A stretch of DNA of 64,000 nucleotides from an uncultured Flavobacteriaceae bacterium (lineage in GTDB: Bacteria > Bacteroidota > Bacteroidia > Flavobacteriales > Flavobacteriaceae), in the NCBI GenBank assembly GCA_905181835.1, contig CAJIZF010000006.1, positions 62,001 to 126,000 of the forward strand, in the 5' to 3' direction. Positions 1-10,528 of the stretch are shown here, piece after piece. The translations under genes and the position numbers were made by a program. The notes under the pieces are model-generated. The model did no database searches and was not told the DNA's origin. It worked only from the letters and a program-made list of their open reading frames with translations. Within the stretch, counting starts at the first letter, position 1. The number at the start of each line of letters is the position of its first letter.

Positions 1-21
1 GATTTTTTAATATTAAATGCT

Positions 22-29
22 TAAATTTG
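22..29 (+). promoter_or_regulatory. Bacteroidota -7 promoter box for thiolase gene
   Basis: The box TAAATTTG fits the Bacteroidota housekeeping -7 consensus TAnnTTTG and lies 36 bases before the thiolase ATG. The -33 element would fall at or beyond the window edge and cannot be judged. Confidence 0.5.
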
Positions 30-65
30 CACTCAATAAAATCAAGTCTAAAAACTCTTATTTAA

Positions 66-1244
66 ATGAATAAAAAAGTTGTTATAGTGAGTGCAATAAG
101 AACTCCCATAGGAAGTTTTATGGGAAGTCTATCATCTTTATCAGCGTCTAAATTAGGCGCTATAGCCATTAAAGGCGCTATGGAAAAAATAAATTTAGAT
201 CCATCCTTAATTGATGAAGTTTATATGGGAAATGTTGTTCAAGCTGGAGTTGGACAGGCTCCTGCAAGACAAGCTGCTATTGCTGCTGGTATTTCTGATT
301 CAGTTCCTTGCACTACTGTAAACAAAGTTTGTGCTTCTGGAATGAAAGCTGTTATAAATGCTGCTCAAGCTATTGCATTGGGAGATGCTCAAATTGTAAT
401 AGCCGGAGGTATGGAGAGTATGAGTAATATTCCGCACTACCTTTATTTAAGAAACGGACACAAGTTTGGATCAAAAGAAATGGATGATGGTATGCAAAAA
501 GATGGATTGGTTGATTCTTTTGATCAAGAAGCAATGGGAGTTTTAGCAGATTTATGTGCCTCTGAATATCAAATAACACGTGAAGAACAAGACAATTTTG
601 CTATAGAATCCTATACTAGATCACTGAAAGCCTGGAAAGAAGGAAAGTTTAGTGAAGAAGTGATCCCTGTTGAAATTCCCCAACGAAAAGGTGCACCTGT
701 AATATTTAATGAAGATGAAGAATATAAAAATGTGCGTATGGAAAAAATTCCAAACCTACGCGCAGTCTTCACTAAAGAAGGTACTGTAACTGCAGCTAAC
801 GCGTCTACCATTAATGATGGTGCTGGAGCTATGATTTTGATGAGTGAGGAAAAAGCCTTAGAACTAGGTTTAACACCCTTAGCAACTATAAGAAGTTATG
901 CAGATGCAGCTCAAGATCCAAAAAGGTTTACAACTTCGCCAGCAAAAGCTTTACCCATCGCTTTAGAAAAAGCAGCTTTGAAAATTGATGACATCGATTA
1001 TTTTGAATTGAATGAAGCATTTGCTGTAGTAGGGCTTGCAAACATGAAGCTTTTGGGAGTGGACAATTCGATTGTAAATGTTAATGGCGGTGCAGTTTCC
1101 TTAGGCCACCCCTTAGGTTGTAGTGGCGTTAGAATATTAATTACTTTAATTAATGTTTTAAAACAGAATAACTCCAACCTTGGTGCAGCTGCTATTTGTA
1201 ACGGTGGTGGTGGAGCTTCAGCGATGATATTAGAAAGAAATTAA
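66..1244 (+). CDS. acetyl-CoA C-acetyltransferase (thiolase)
   Basis: Thiolase that condenses two acetyl-CoA or cleaves acetoacetyl-CoA in the cytoplasm. The full set of catalytic residues is visible: Cys89 in NKVCASGM, the NEAF motif, His348 in GHPLGCSG and Cys378 in ICNGGGGAS. These have the numbering and spacing of biosynthetic thiolases, and 392 residues is the usual length. The ATG at 66 follows a TAnnTTTG box at 22-29. The gene is followed 17 bases later by an NlpC/P60 peptidase, a pairing that is positional rather than functional. A 3-hydroxybutyryl-CoA dehydrogenase gene lies far away at 60.7 kb and could share the acetoacetyl-CoA pathway. Whether it acts in synthesis or degradation cannot be told from sequence. 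Confidence 0.93.
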   Translation: MNKKVVIVSAIRTPIGSFMGSLSSLSASKLGAIAIKGAMEKINLDPSLIDEVYMGNVVQAGVGQAPARQAAIAAGISDSVPCTTVNKVCASGMKAVINAAQAIALGDAQIVIAGGMESMSNIPHYLYLRNGHKFGSKEMDDGMQKDGLVDSFDQEAMGVLADLCASEYQITREEQDNFAIESYTRSLKAWKEGKFSEEVIPVEIPQRKGAPVIFNEDEEYKNVRMEKIPNLRAVFTKEGTVTAANASTINDGAGAMILMSEEKALELGLTPLATIRSYADAAQDPKRFTTSPAKALPIALEKAALKIDDIDYFELNEAFAVVGLANMKLLGVDNSIVNVNGGAVSLGHPLGCSGVRILITLINVLKQNNSNLGAAAICNGGGGASAMILERN

Positions 1245-1261
1245 TTTTACACCTATAATTA

Positions 1262-2011
1262 ATGAATTACGGACTCTGTAACCTAAATATTGTTCCATTA
1301 CGAATAGAAGATTCTGATTGTAGTGAGATGGTTTCACAAGTACTCTATGGTGATTTATTTGAGGTTCTTGAGCTCTCCGAAAAGTGGTGTAAAATTCGTC
1401 TAATTGACGATCAATACGAAGGTTGGATCGACAGCAAACAATATAAAAAAATTTCACCCTCTGAATTTCAAAAATTGAGTCAAAAACCTCCAATGCTTAC
1501 GACTCATTTATTAGACGTGATAACTACAGCAAACAATACGCTTTTACCAATTAGTATTGGCAGCAACACTGCAATTTCAAAATTTTTAAATCATTCTTTT
1601 GAGGGCGCAACTACCTCAAAAAAACTGAACAAATCGAACCTTACAGAATTTGCGCAAATGTATTTAAATAGCCCCTATCTTTGGGGAGGTAAAACACCTT
1701 TTGGGATTGATTGCAGTGGTTTTACACAAATGGTTTACAAACTGTGTGGATATCAATTGCTAAGGGATGCAAGTCAGCAAGTAACTCAAGGAGAAGTTTT
1801 AAGTTTTATAGAAGAAAGTGAAGCTGGTGATTTAGCTTTTTTTGATAATGAAGAAGGAGAAATTATACATGTTGGGATTTTATTAGACCACAATCATATT
1901 ATTCACGCGCACGGTAAGGTGCGAATAGATCAATTAGATCATTCTGGAATTTTTAATATCGAAAAACAAAAACATACTCATAAACTTAGAGTCATCAAAC
2001 GAATGATATAA
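1262..2011 (+). CDS. SH3 / NlpC-P60 family peptidoglycan endopeptidase
   Basis: Probable cell-wall gamma-D-glutamyl-diamino acid endopeptidase. The N-terminal half (about residues 1-70) resembles bacterial SH3 domains (DLFEVLE, GWIDSKQY). The C-terminal half is an NlpC/P60 domain with Cys151 in GIDCSGFTQ, His203 in HVGILLD and a third polar residue, His215, in IIHAHGK, which together make the Cys-His-His triad. No signal peptide is visible, so how it reaches the envelope is unclear, although many flavobacterial members of this two-domain family look the same. It ends in a strong terminator shared with the convergent TPR gene. Confidence 0.88.
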   Translation: MNYGLCNLNIVPLRIEDSDCSEMVSQVLYGDLFEVLELSEKWCKIRLIDDQYEGWIDSKQYKKISPSEFQKLSQKPPMLTTHLLDVITTANNTLLPISIGSNTAISKFLNHSFEGATTSKKLNKSNLTEFAQMYLNSPYLWGGKTPFGIDCSGFTQMVYKLCGYQLLRDASQQVTQGEVLSFIEESEAGDLAFFDNEEGEIIHVGILLDHNHIIHAHGKVRIDQLDHSGIFNIEKQKHTHKLRVIKRMI

Positions 2012-2043
2012 AAAAAGCTTCTATTTTCTAGAAGCTTTTTTTA
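2011..2043. terminator. bidirectional Rho-independent terminator
   Basis: A 9-bp perfect stem (AAGCTTCTA at 2015-2023 with TAGAAGCTT at 2029-2037) is flanked by an A run on the left and a T run on the right. It therefore serves both the NlpC/P60 gene and the convergent TPR gene. Confidence 0.85.
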
Positions 2044-2062
2044 CTAAAAATAAATATTGAGT

Positions 2063-3319
2063 TTAGTTTTGATCTAATATAAGTCCCATTTCTTTTTCTT
2101 TTGCATCCATGCTTAAAAGACCATAGATTCCTTTTAGAGTTCTGACAATATCCATTGAATCTGGGCGTAGTCTTGAGGCAGATTCTAAATATGGTAATGC
2201 ATCACTATATAATTTATTCTTTTCTTCTTTTAGAACATCATAACGATCATAATCTGCATTAGAAGTCCCAAGACTATTCATTTCATCAATAATTGTTCTT
2301 TCACCATCAAGTATTAATTGAGCTTTATTAATTAAAGCTTCCGCATAGTCGGGATTGAGTTCAATAGCCTTAGAATAGTATCCCATAGCTTCCTTTTTTT
2401 CGCCATTCCTTGCACTTGCAACACCTAGATTATAATATAAATCAGGGTTATTTGGATCACTTTTAATAAGTTCATTGATGATTTTTTTATAGTTTGTCAT
2501 ATCACCACTGGTATAATACAACTCAGCTTCCGCATACATTAAGCTTTTATCGTCAGGAGAAGCTGCTCTAGCTTTCTTCATTAACTCGGTAGCTTTTTCT
2601 TTTTCTCCTTTGTCAAGATATATAAAGGTCATATTTTTTAAAATAGTTCCTTTTTTAGATTTTGTAAATTTACTTCTAGGGATTACATACTCACCTTTTC
2701 TTATCATTAGGTCTCTTTCTACTTTTGAAGAAAACTTTATTTCTTCCTTAGTACCTTTTTTAGTGGCATAAAACTCTTCTGTAATTCCAGTATAACCAAT
2801 TTCCATAAGTTCTTCATAACGTTTTATAGCTAAATCGTAGTCTTTTCCGTCTGTGGCTAAAGAGGCTGCATAATATAAAAATATAGTATCATTTTTTCTC
2901 AAGGTGTAACCTCGATAGATTTTTTTAGAACCTTCGATATATGCTTGATTCTTTTGGTCTACCTGAGCACTATTAATAAGAGCAATTCCTACTTCTTCTA
3001 AACCTTTATTTGCGTCAGCAGCATATTTACTACTTTTATTCAAGGATAATACATTTTCAAAAGAATTTACTGCAGTATTTAATTTTTCAAAATCGTTATT
3101 AGCAGCACCTAAATAGGCTTGTCCAAGTATTAAATTGTACTGTTCTTTGATAACAGAATCGGCTTTATCTACCAAAGCTTCAATAGAGGCTAATGTGCTA
3201 ATTGCCTCAGAAAAATTTCCTGACTTAATTGATTTTTGAGCAGTTTTAATTTCTTTTTTCTGAGCAAATGTAATCGTAGAAACTAGTAATAAACCTATTA
3301 CTATAAATTGTTTTTTCAT
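2063..3319 (-). CDS. secreted tetratricopeptide repeat protein
   Basis: A 418-residue protein with an N-terminal signal peptide (hydrophobic residues about 4-19 ending TFAQ), so it is periplasmic or outer-membrane associated. It has helical TPR-like repeats. The clearest is around residues 290-335 (PDLYYNLGVASARNGE followed by a second helix pair with NPDYAEALINKA). Such proteins act as protein-interaction scaffolds; no enzymatic motif is visible. It starts 19 bases after the gyrA stop on the same strand and is probably co-transcribed with gyrA, an arrangement I recall as common in Flavobacteriaceae. The partner is unknown. Confidence 0.85.
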   Translation of the reverse strand: MKKQFIVIGLLLVSTITFAQKKEIKTAQKSIKSGNFSEAISTLASIEALVDKADSVIKEQYNLILGQAYLGAANNDFEKLNTAVNSFENVLSLNKSSKYAADANKGLEEVGIALINSAQVDQKNQAYIEGSKKIYRGYTLRKNDTIFLYYAASLATDGKDYDLAIKRYEELMEIGYTGITEEFYATKKGTKEEIKFSSKVERDLMIRKGEYVIPRSKFTKSKKGTILKNMTFIYLDKGEKEKATELMKKARAASPDDKSLMYAEAELYYTSGDMTNYKKIINELIKSDPNNPDLYYNLGVASARNGEKKEAMGYYSKAIELNPDYAEALINKAQLILDGERTIIDEMNSLGTSNADYDRYDVLKEEKNKLYSDALPYLESASRLRPDSMDIVRTLKGIYGLLSMDAKEKEMGLILDQN

Positions 3320-3338
3320 TATTAATTTGTTTTATTTT

Positions 3339-5870
3339 CTATTCTTCTTCTTTAGTTATATCAGAATCATTTTCATTAGCGTTATTTTCTGGAACGATTA
3401 CATTACCATCTTCATCGATTTCTATATCATCATCATCGGACATAACTTTAGCTACTGCTGCTATGGCATCTCCATCTCTAACTTTAATTAAACGGACCCC
3501 TTGGGTAGCTCTTCCCATTACCCTTAAATTATCAACCTCTAAACGAATAGCAATTCCTGATTTATTTATAATCATTAAATCATCACTATCAGTTACATTT
3601 TTTATAGCTACTAAAGAGCCAGTTTTTTCTGTAACACTTATAGTTTTTACTCCTTTTCCACCTCGATTGGTAATTCTGTAATCTTCTAAACTTGATCTTT
3701 TTCCATAACCATTTTCTGAAACCACCAGCACATCAGACTCAGATTCATTGATGGTAATCATACCGATAACTTCGTCATTATCACTGTTCAGTCGGATACC
3801 CCTTACACCTGAGGCATTTCTACCCATAGACCTTGTTTTTTCTTCTTCAAAACGAATCGCTTTACCAGACTTAACCGCTAACATTACCTGGCTATCACCT
3901 GTGGTTAACTTAGCTTCTAATAACTCATCGCCATCTTTGATAGTGATGGCATTAATTCCATTAGTTCTCGGGCGCGAGTATTGTTCTAAGGAAGTCTTCT
4001 TTACCTGACCATTTTTGGTCGCCATAATTACATAATGACTGTTAATGTATTCTTCATCTTTTAGATCTTGTGTACAAATAAAAGCTTTTACTTTATCTTC
4101 TTGACCAATATTAATCAAGTTTTGAATAGCTCTACCTTTTGATGTTCTAGTTCCTTCGGGAATTTCGAATACACGCATCCAAAAACATTTACCAGTTTGG
4201 GTAAAAAACAACATGTATTGATGATTGGTACCAACAAATAAATGTTCTAAAAAGTCTTCATTTCGAGTAGACGAAGCTTTTGCACCCACTCCTCCTCTAT
4301 TTTGTTTTTTGTATTCAGATAAGGAGGTGCGTTTTATGTAACCAGCATGCGAAATAGTAATTACTACTTTTTCATCTGGTATTAGATCGGTAATACTAAC
4401 ATCGCCACCAGCGTACTCAATTATAGATCGGCGTTCATCTCCGTATTTACTTCTAATTTCATTAAGCTCGTCTTTAATAATGGACATTCTTAATTCCTTA
4501 CTAGCTAGAATGTCTTTATAACCTTGAATGGTTTTCATTAACTCGTCGTATTCACTACGTAATTTATCTTGTTCAAGACCCGTTAATTGTCGAAGTCTCA
4601 TTTCAACAATTGCTTTAGCTTGAATTTCAGTGAGTTTAAAAGCTTCAATAAGACGCTCTCTTGCCTCGTCAGCATTTTTAGATGAACGTATCAAACGTAT
4701 AACTTCATCGATATTATCAGAGGCAATTATTAAACCTTCTAAAATATGAGCGCGTTCCTCTGCTTTATTTAAGAGATATTTGGTTCGTCTAACTACAACT
4801 TCATGTCGATGTTCAACAAAATAATGGATTAACTCTTTTAAATTAAGTAAACGTGGACGTCCATTAACCAAACATATGTTGTTAACACTAAAGCTAGATT
4901 GTAGCGCAGTGTACTTATATAACATATTTAAAACGATGTTAGGAATAGCATCTCTTTTTAGTATGTATACGATACGCATTCCCTTTCTATCAGATTCGTC
5001 TCGAATATTTGAAATTCCTTCAATTTTCTTTTCGTTCACTAAATCGGCAGTTTTTTTGATCATGTCTGCCTTATTAACCTGATAAGGGATTTCAGAAACA
5101 ATAATACATTCTCTACCATTAACTTCTTCAAACGAAGCTTTTGCTCGCATGACTATTTTACCTCTTCCAGTATGAAAAGCATCTTTAACACCTTCATATC
5201 CATATATAACTCCACCAGTTGGAAAATCTGGAGCTTTAACATGCTGCATTAATCCATCAATATCAATTTCGTTGTCATCGATGTAAGCCATCGTACCGTC
5301 TATCACTTCTGTTAAATTGTGAGGTGGCATATTGGTAGCCATCCCGACTGCAATACCAGAAGCACCGTTAATAAGTAAGCCTGGGATACGAGTAGGTAAA
5401 ACAGTAGGTTCTTTTAGGGTATCATCAAAGTTTAATTGATGATCAACAGTATCTTTATCAATATCAGCAAGCATATCCTCAGAAATCTTTTGCATTCGAG
5501 CCTCTGTATAACGCATCGCAGCTGGACTATCCCCGTCAATTGAACCAAAGTTTCCTTGTCCATCAACCAGCATGTAACGCAAACTCCATTCTTGAGCCAT
5601 TCGAACCATGGCATCATAAACAGAAGTATCTCCATGGGGATGATATTTACCTAAAACTTCCCCAACAATTCTTGCAGATTTTTTGTGAGCACCTGTTGCT
5701 CTTATTCCTAATTCATGCATGCCAAAAAGAACACGCCTGTGCACTGGCTTCATTCCATCTCTAACGTCTGGTAAAGCACGTGACACAATAACTGACATTG
5801 AATAATCAATGTAAGCTGATTTCATTTCATCCTCAATATTGATGGGGATCAATTTTTCACCTTCAGCCAT
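3339..5870 (-). CDS. gyrA: DNA gyrase subunit A
   Basis: Type II topoisomerase subunit that cuts and rejoins DNA to introduce negative supercoils with GyrB. The N-terminal breakage-reunion domain carries the catalytic tyrosine at about residue 121 ([10 protein letters not shown]). The quinolone-contact helix reads [15 protein letters not shown], with Thr at the position equivalent to E. coli Ser83 and the acidic residue (E. coli Asp87) kept. The C-terminal half is the DNA-wrapping beta-pinwheel, with a GyrA-box-like NRGGVG near residue 523 and a second NRGGKG later. The protein ends in a very acidic tail. At 843 residues it is typical for the family. ParC is the alternative, but the GyrA-box-like motif favours GyrA. 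Confidence 0.95.
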   Translation of the reverse strand: MAEGEKLIPINIEDEMKSAYIDYSMSVIVSRALPDVRDGMKPVHRRVLFGMHELGIRATGAHKKSARIVGEVLGKYHPHGDTSVYDAMVRMAQEWSLRYMLVDGQGNFGSIDGDSPAAMRYTEARMQKISEDMLADIDKDTVDHQLNFDDTLKEPTVLPTRIPGLLINGASGIAVGMATNMPPHNLTEVIDGTMAYIDDNEIDIDGLMQHVKAPDFPTGGVIYGYEGVKDAFHTGRGKIVMRAKASFEEVNGRECIIVSEIPYQVNKADMIKKTADLVNEKKIEGISNIRDESDRKGMRIVYILKRDAIPNIVLNMLYKYTALQSSFSVNNICLVNGRPRLLNLKELIHYFVEHRHEVVVRRTKYLLNKAEERAHILEGLIIASDNIDEVIRLIRSSKNADEARERLIEAFKLTEIQAKAIVEMRLRQLTGLEQDKLRSEYDELMKTIQGYKDILASKELRMSIIKDELNEIRSKYGDERRSIIEYAGGDVSITDLIPDEKVVITISHAGYIKRTSLSEYKKQNRGGVGAKASSTRNEDFLEHLFVGTNHQYMLFFTQTGKCFWMRVFEIPEGTRTSKGRAIQNLINIGQEDKVKAFICTQDLKDEEYINSHYVIMATKNGQVKKTSLEQYSRPRTNGINAITIKDGDELLEAKLTTGDSQVMLAVKSGKAIRFEEEKTRSMGRNASGVRGIRLNSDNDEVIGMITINESESDVLVVSENGYGKRSSLEDYRITNRGGKGVKTISVTEKTGSLVAIKNVTDSDDLMIINKSGIAIRLEVDNLRVMGRATQGVRLIKVRDGDAIAAVAKVMSDDDDIEIDEDGNVIVPENNANENDSDITKEEE

Positions 5871-6353
5871 ATATATTTATTTTTTATTTTTAGTAGTAAT
5901 TAGTAAAAAGCAAGATACATTAATTGCATATTTTTTAACATAAAAACTAGTCAAAAATTAACTATTTTATTAACAAATAAATAGGTCTAAAACGTTAATA
6001 ACTATCTATGTTATTATTTTGAAATTTGTAAGTTTTATATTGTAAAATTGGCTTTTTTTGAAAGTATAAAGACAATCAAAATAATTAAAAATAATCATGT
6101 TTTTTTTTGTACTTTCATTAGGGATAAATTTTTGACTTTTTGGTATAATTATATATGGTACGTTTATTGTTTTTTTATGAATCGATTTTATGGTTTAATA
6201 ATTATTGATAAAAAATAGTTAAAGAGAATAAGTGGTTAAAAACAATCATTATATTTGTTTTAATTGCAGTAAAGAAATTGAATAACATTAAAATAATGCT
6301 TGTCACACTCAACGCCTAAAGTTTGTTAAGTGTTTTAAATAAGAAAATTAAAT
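5871..6353. other. 483-bp AT-rich divergent intergenic region (gyrA / clpC)
   Basis: This is the only long gene-free stretch in the window. It holds the divergent promoters of gyrA and clpC. The one clear element is a TATATTTG box at 6250-6257 facing clpC. I see no open reading frame with coding character, no RNA-gene signature and no stable hairpin. Confidence 0.6.
6250..6257 (+). promoter_or_regulatory. Bacteroidota -7 promoter box for clpC
   Basis: TATATTTG matches TAnnTTTG. It would give a leader of about 90 bases before the clpC ATG at 6354. No convincing -33 TTG is at the usual spacing. Confidence 0.45.
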
Positions 6354-8897
6354 ATGGATGATAATTTTTCACCGAGAGTAAAAGATGTAATTGCCTTCAG
6401 TAAAGAGGAGGCTTTACGCTTAGGACATGAATTTATTGGTACCGAGCACTTAATGTTGGGATTGCTTCGTGATGGAAACGGTAAAGCAGTTTCGATTTTA
6501 AACACTTTAGATATAGACTTGAATCATCTACGAAGAAAAGTTGAAATATTAAGTCCTGCTAATCCGCACACGGAATCCAACAGCAATGATAAAAAAAATC
6601 TTCATTTAACAAGACAGGCAGAAAGAGCTCTAAAAACAACTTTTCTAGAAGCTAAACTTTTTCAAAGCACTTCTATAAATACTGCTCATTTATTGCTTTG
6701 CATATTAAGAAATGAAAACGATCCAACGACCAAACTATTAAATAAAATGAGAATTGAATATGATGGCGTCAAAGATCAATTTAAATCCTTAATCTCAAAT
6801 GATGAAGATTTCCAAGACACTCCTACTTCAGATGCATTTCCAAATGAAGATTTACCAGCTGATCAATCTGGAAAAGAAAACCTGTTTACTGGAAGTACAA
6901 CTAAAACTAATAAAAAATCTAAGACACCTGTTTTAGACAACTTTGGACGCGACTTAACCCACATGGCCACCGAAGGCAAGTTAGACCCTGTAGTGGGTAG
7001 AGAAGGAGAAATACAACGTGTTTCTCAGATATTAAGTAGAAGAAAAAAGAACAATCCCCTATTAATCGGTGAACCTGGAGTTGGTAAATCTGCTATTGTT
7101 GAAGGTTTGGCTTTAAGAATAGTCCAAAGGAAAGTTTCGAGAATTCTTTTTGATAAAAGAGTGGTTACGTTGGATTTAGCCAGCCTAGTTGCTGGCACAA
7201 AATACCGTGGACAATTTGAAGAACGGATGAAAGCGGTAATGAATGAAATTGAAAAAAATGATGATATCATCTTATTCATTGACGAAATTCATACCATCGT
7301 TGGTGCTGGTGGAGCAACAGGATCTTTAGATGCATCTAACATGTTCAAGCCTGCTCTAGCAAGAGGTGAGCTACAATGTATAGGAGCAACAACATTAGAT
7401 GAATACAGACAATATATTGAAAAAGATGGTGCTTTAGAACGAAGGTTTCAAAAAGTAATAGTGGAACCCACCTCCGTAGAAGAATCAATTGAAATTCTGC
7501 AAAACATTAAAGACAAATATGAAATTCATCATCATGTAACTTATACTGATGAGGCGATTCTTGCTTGTGTAAAATTGACCAATCGTTACATGACAGAACG
7601 CTTTTTACCAGACAAAGCTATAGATGCTCTTGATGAAGCAGGATCTAGAGTACATATTACAAATATTCATGTTCCAGAAAAAATATTACAAATTGAAAAA
7701 CAATTAGAAGAAGTTCGAGATTTAAAAAACTCGGTAGTCAAGAAACAAAAATATGAAGAGGCTGCTAAACTGAGAGATGATGAAAAGAATCTTGAAAAAG
7801 AACTTTTATCTGAACAAGAAGCTTGGGAAAAAGAATCCCAACTGCATAGAGAAATTGTTTCTGAAGCCAATGTAGCTGAAGTTATTTCAATGATGACGGG
7901 AGTACCCGTTAATAGGATTGCACAAACAGAAAGCACTAAACTTGCTGCTTTACCCGAAAGAATCAAAGGAAAAGTAATAGGCCAGGATGACGCTGTACAA
8001 AAGGTAACAAAAGCGATACAACGCAACAGAGCAGGATTAAAAGATCCCAACAAACCGATTGGTTCATTTATATTTTTAGGTCAGACAGGGGTAGGAAAAA
8101 CACAGCTAGCTAAAGTATTGGCACAAGAGCTTTTTGATTCTGATAACGCCTTGATTAGAATAGATATGAGTGAATATATGGAAAAATTTGCCATATCTAG
8201 ACTAGTTGGTGCCCCTCCAGGATACGTAGGTTATGAAGAGGGCGGGCAATTAACCGAAAAAGTAAGAAGAAAGCCCTATTCCATCATTTTACTTGATGAA
8301 ATTGAAAAGGCTCATCCAGATGTTTTTAATATGATGCTTCAAGTTTTAGATGATGGGTTTTTAACTGATAGTTTAGGTCGTAAAATTGATTTTAGAAATA
8401 CCATTATTATCATGACTTCTAATATAGGTTCCCGACAATTAAAAGATTTTGGTCAAGGTGTTGGTTTTGGAACATCAGCTAAAACCAATCAAGCTGACAC
8501 TTATGCAAAAGGAGTTATTGAAAATGCGCTAAAGAAAACATTTGCTCCAGAATTTTTAAATCGAATTGACGATGTTGTTGTCTTCAACGCGCTATCAAGA
8601 GAAGATATTCATAAAATTATCGATATTGAATTAGATAAATTATATGCTAGAATTGACGGATTAGGCTACCAATTGAAACTTTCTAAAAATGCTAAGGATT
8701 TTATAGCAGACAAAGGATTTGACAAACAATATGGAGCTAGACCCCTTAAAAGAGCAATTCAAAAATATATTGAAGATGCCTTAGCAGAAGAGATTATAAA
8801 TACGAAGCTAAAAGAAGGAGACAGTATTAAAATGGATTTGAATAAAAAAACCAATGAAATTGTTATAAAAATAACAGAGAAAAAGGAATCTAAATAG
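6354..8897 (+). CDS. clpC: ATP-dependent Clp protease ATP-binding subunit ClpC
   Basis: AAA+ unfoldase that feeds proteins to ClpP. In order it has: a Clp N-terminal double repeat (residues about 1-145), a linker, a first AAA domain with Walker [10 protein letters not shown] at 239-247, an insert coiled coil with a UVR-like stretch ([16 protein letters not shown]), a second AAA domain with Walker A GQTGVGKT at 576-583, and the ClpB-D2 C-terminal domain. The UVR-like insert and 847-residue length separate ClpC from ClpB and ClpA. No ctsR or mcsAB regulators are adjacent, in contrast to Firmicutes. It converges with hutH across only 8 bases, with no visible terminator. Confidence 0.93.
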   Translation: MDDNFSPRVKDVIAFSKEEALRLGHEFIGTEHLMLGLLRDGNGKAVSILNTLDIDLNHLRRKVEILSPANPHTESNSNDKKNLHLTRQAERALKTTFLEAKLFQSTSINTAHLLLCILRNENDPTTKLLNKMRIEYDGVKDQFKSLISNDEDFQDTPTSDAFPNEDLPADQSGKENLFTGSTTKTNKKSKTPVLDNFGRDLTHMATEGKLDPVVGREGEIQRVSQILSRRKKNNPLLIGEPGVGKSAIVEGLALRIVQRKVSRILFDKRVVTLDLASLVAGTKYRGQFEERMKAVMNEIEKNDDIILFIDEIHTIVGAGGATGSLDASNMFKPALARGELQCIGATTLDEYRQYIEKDGALERRFQKVIVEPTSVEESIEILQNIKDKYEIHHHVTYTDEAILACVKLTNRYMTERFLPDKAIDALDEAGSRVHITNIHVPEKILQIEKQLEEVRDLKNSVVKKQKYEEAAKLRDDEKNLEKELLSEQEAWEKESQLHREIVSEANVAEVISMMTGVPVNRIAQTESTKLAALPERIKGKVIGQDDAVQKVTKAIQRNRAGLKDPNKPIGSFIFLGQTGVGKTQLAKVLAQELFDSDNALIRIDMSEYMEKFAISRLVGAPPGYVGYEEGGQLTEKVRRKPYSIILLDEIEKAHPDVFNMMLQVLDDGFLTDSLGRKIDFRNTIIIMTSNIGSRQLKDFGQGVGFGTSAKTNQADTYAKGVIENALKKTFAPEFLNRIDDVVVFNALSREDIHKIIDIELDKLYARIDGLGYQLKLSKNAKDFIADKGFDKQYGARPLKRAIQKYIEDALAEEIINTKLKEGDSIKMDLNKKTNEIVIKITEKKESK

Positions 8898-8905
8898 TAA
8901 AGAGA

Positions 8906-10414
8906 CTAAAACAAAATTTTATGGTCTATATCTAGAGAATCAAAAAATAAAATTGTTTTTTCGATGTCCTTAGCTAAAATACGATCATTTTCAACCAAAG
9001 GAACTTCGTTACGGTAACTCTTGATAAAATTATCTATTGTACTTGACGATTTTAATGGGCTTCGAAACGATAGAGCCTGTGAAGCATTCATTAATTCTAT
9101 AGCCAAAATTCGTTCGAGATTATTGACAATCTGTAAACATTTCGTAGCAGCATTCGCACCCATACTTACATGATCTTCTTGTCCATTTGATGAGACAATG
9201 GAATCTATAGAAGCGGGAGTTGCAAGCTGTTTGTTTTGACTAACTATACTAGCTGCAGTGTATTGAGGAATCATAAAACCACTATTAATCCCTGGTTTTT
9301 TTACTAGAAAGGAAGGAAGATTTCTTAATCCAGCTATTAATTGATACGTCCGTCTTTCCGATATATTTCCTAATTCAGCCAATGCTATGCCTAAATAATC
9401 AAGAGCCAACGCTAAGGGTTGTCCGTGGAAATTTCCTCCTGATATAATCTTATCCTCTTCTATAAAAATATTAGGATTGTCAGTCACTGAATTAATTTCA
9501 GTTTTAAAAGTTTTTGTTACAAATACAATGGTATCTTTTGAGGCTCCATGTACTTGAGGGATACAACGAAAAGAATATGGATCTTGAATACTTTTATTTT
9601 TTTGATTTCCTATTTCGCTACCCTCTAATAAATCTAAAACTCGTTCAGCAGTTTTTACTTGACCTATATGAGGACGAACTAAATGAACAAGCGGATCGAA
9701 GGGATCCATATTACAATTAAAAGCATCGATTGAAATACAGGAAATTAAATCTGATAGATAGGAAAGTTTATGACTTTTTATTAATGAGAAAATTCCATAA
9801 GCGCTCATAAATTGAGTGCCGTTCAATAAGGCAAGCCCTTCTTTTGCTTCTAGATTGACTGGTTCTAAGTCAAGTTTTTTTAAAATATCTTTAGAGTGGC
9901 AAATTTCATTTTGATAATATACCTCTCCTTTTCCAATTAAAGGTAAAGCCATATGAGCAAGTGGAGCTAAATCGCCCGAGGCTCCGAGACTACCTAATTC
10001 ATAAATTAGTGGAACGATATCTAAATTATAAAAATCGATTAAACGTTGTACTGTTTTTAACTGTACTCCACTGTAACCATAACTTAAAGATTGTACTTTA
10101 AGTAATAGCATTAATTTTACAATTTCTTTTGGCACTAAATTACCAGTCCCGCAGGCATGAGACATTACAATATTTTCTTGAAGCTTAGCCAATTCATCAG
10201 ATGCTATTTTTACATTGTAAAGAGAACCAAAACCAGTATTAATACCATATATGGGTTGGCTGTTATTTAATATTTTTTTTTCTAAATATTTTTTTGATTT
10301 TTCAATATTTAAAACTACTTCTTTAGATAATTCAAGGACTTTATGCTCTTCGATTATCGATTTAATTGTAGCTAAATCAAGTAACTCAGTACTTATATAA
10401 TGGACATTTGGCAT
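8906..10414 (-). CDS. hutH: histidine ammonia-lyase
   Basis: Removes ammonia from L-histidine to give trans-urocanate, the first step of histidine breakdown. The self-cyclising Ala-Ser-Gly triad that forms the MIO cofactor is at residues 145-147 (GSLGASGDLAPLAH). A histidine in IVMSHACGTG occupies the substrate-selectivity position of histidine-type lyases, which argues against tyrosine or phenylalanine lyase. Length 502 is typical. No hutU, hutI or hutG is next to it in this window. The start ATG at 10414 follows a TACTTTTG box at 10438-10445. Confidence 0.9.
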   Translation of the reverse strand: MPNVHYISTELLDLATIKSIIEEHKVLELSKEVVLNIEKSKKYLEKKILNNSQPIYGINTGFGSLYNVKIASDELAKLQENIVMSHACGTGNLVPKEIVKLMLLLKVQSLSYGYSGVQLKTVQRLIDFYNLDIVPLIYELGSLGASGDLAPLAHMALPLIGKGEVYYQNEICHSKDILKKLDLEPVNLEAKEGLALLNGTQFMSAYGIFSLIKSHKLSYLSDLISCISIDAFNCNMDPFDPLVHLVRPHIGQVKTAERVLDLLEGSEIGNQKNKSIQDPYSFRCIPQVHGASKDTIVFVTKTFKTEINSVTDNPNIFIEEDKIISGGNFHGQPLALALDYLGIALAELGNISERRTYQLIAGLRNLPSFLVKKPGINSGFMIPQYTAASIVSQNKQLATPASIDSIVSSNGQEDHVSMGANAATKCLQIVNNLERILAIELMNASQALSFRSPLKSSSTIDNFIKSYRNEVPLVENDRILAKDIEKTILFFDSLDIDHKILF

Positions 10415-10437
10415 AGATATAAATCAAAATTAAAAAA

Positions 10438-10445
10438 CAAAAGTA
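10438..10445 (-). promoter_or_regulatory. Bacteroidota -7 promoter box for hutH
   Basis: On the minus strand this reads TACTTTTG, a match to TAnnTTTG, 23 bases upstream of the hutH start. No clear -33 TTG is at the usual distance. Confidence 0.5.
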
Positions 10446-10528
10446 CTAATTCCTTGTTAAGAAAATGAGAATTTTTAAAACAGTATAAATATTATAGTAC
10501 TTTTACAAAATTAATTAATTAAACCATT

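Noticed and set aside
3463..5764. Several plus-strand open frames over gyrA.
   Set aside because: Antisense shadows of a strongly conserved gene, with no independent motif.
6132..6149. TTGACT and TATAAT resembling an E. coli sigma-70 promoter.
   Set aside because: Only six bases separate the two boxes, and Bacteroidota use a TTG / TAnnTTTG promoter.
7667..8053. 128-residue minus-strand frame within clpC.
   Set aside because: Shadow of the conserved ClpC coiled-coil and second AAA region.
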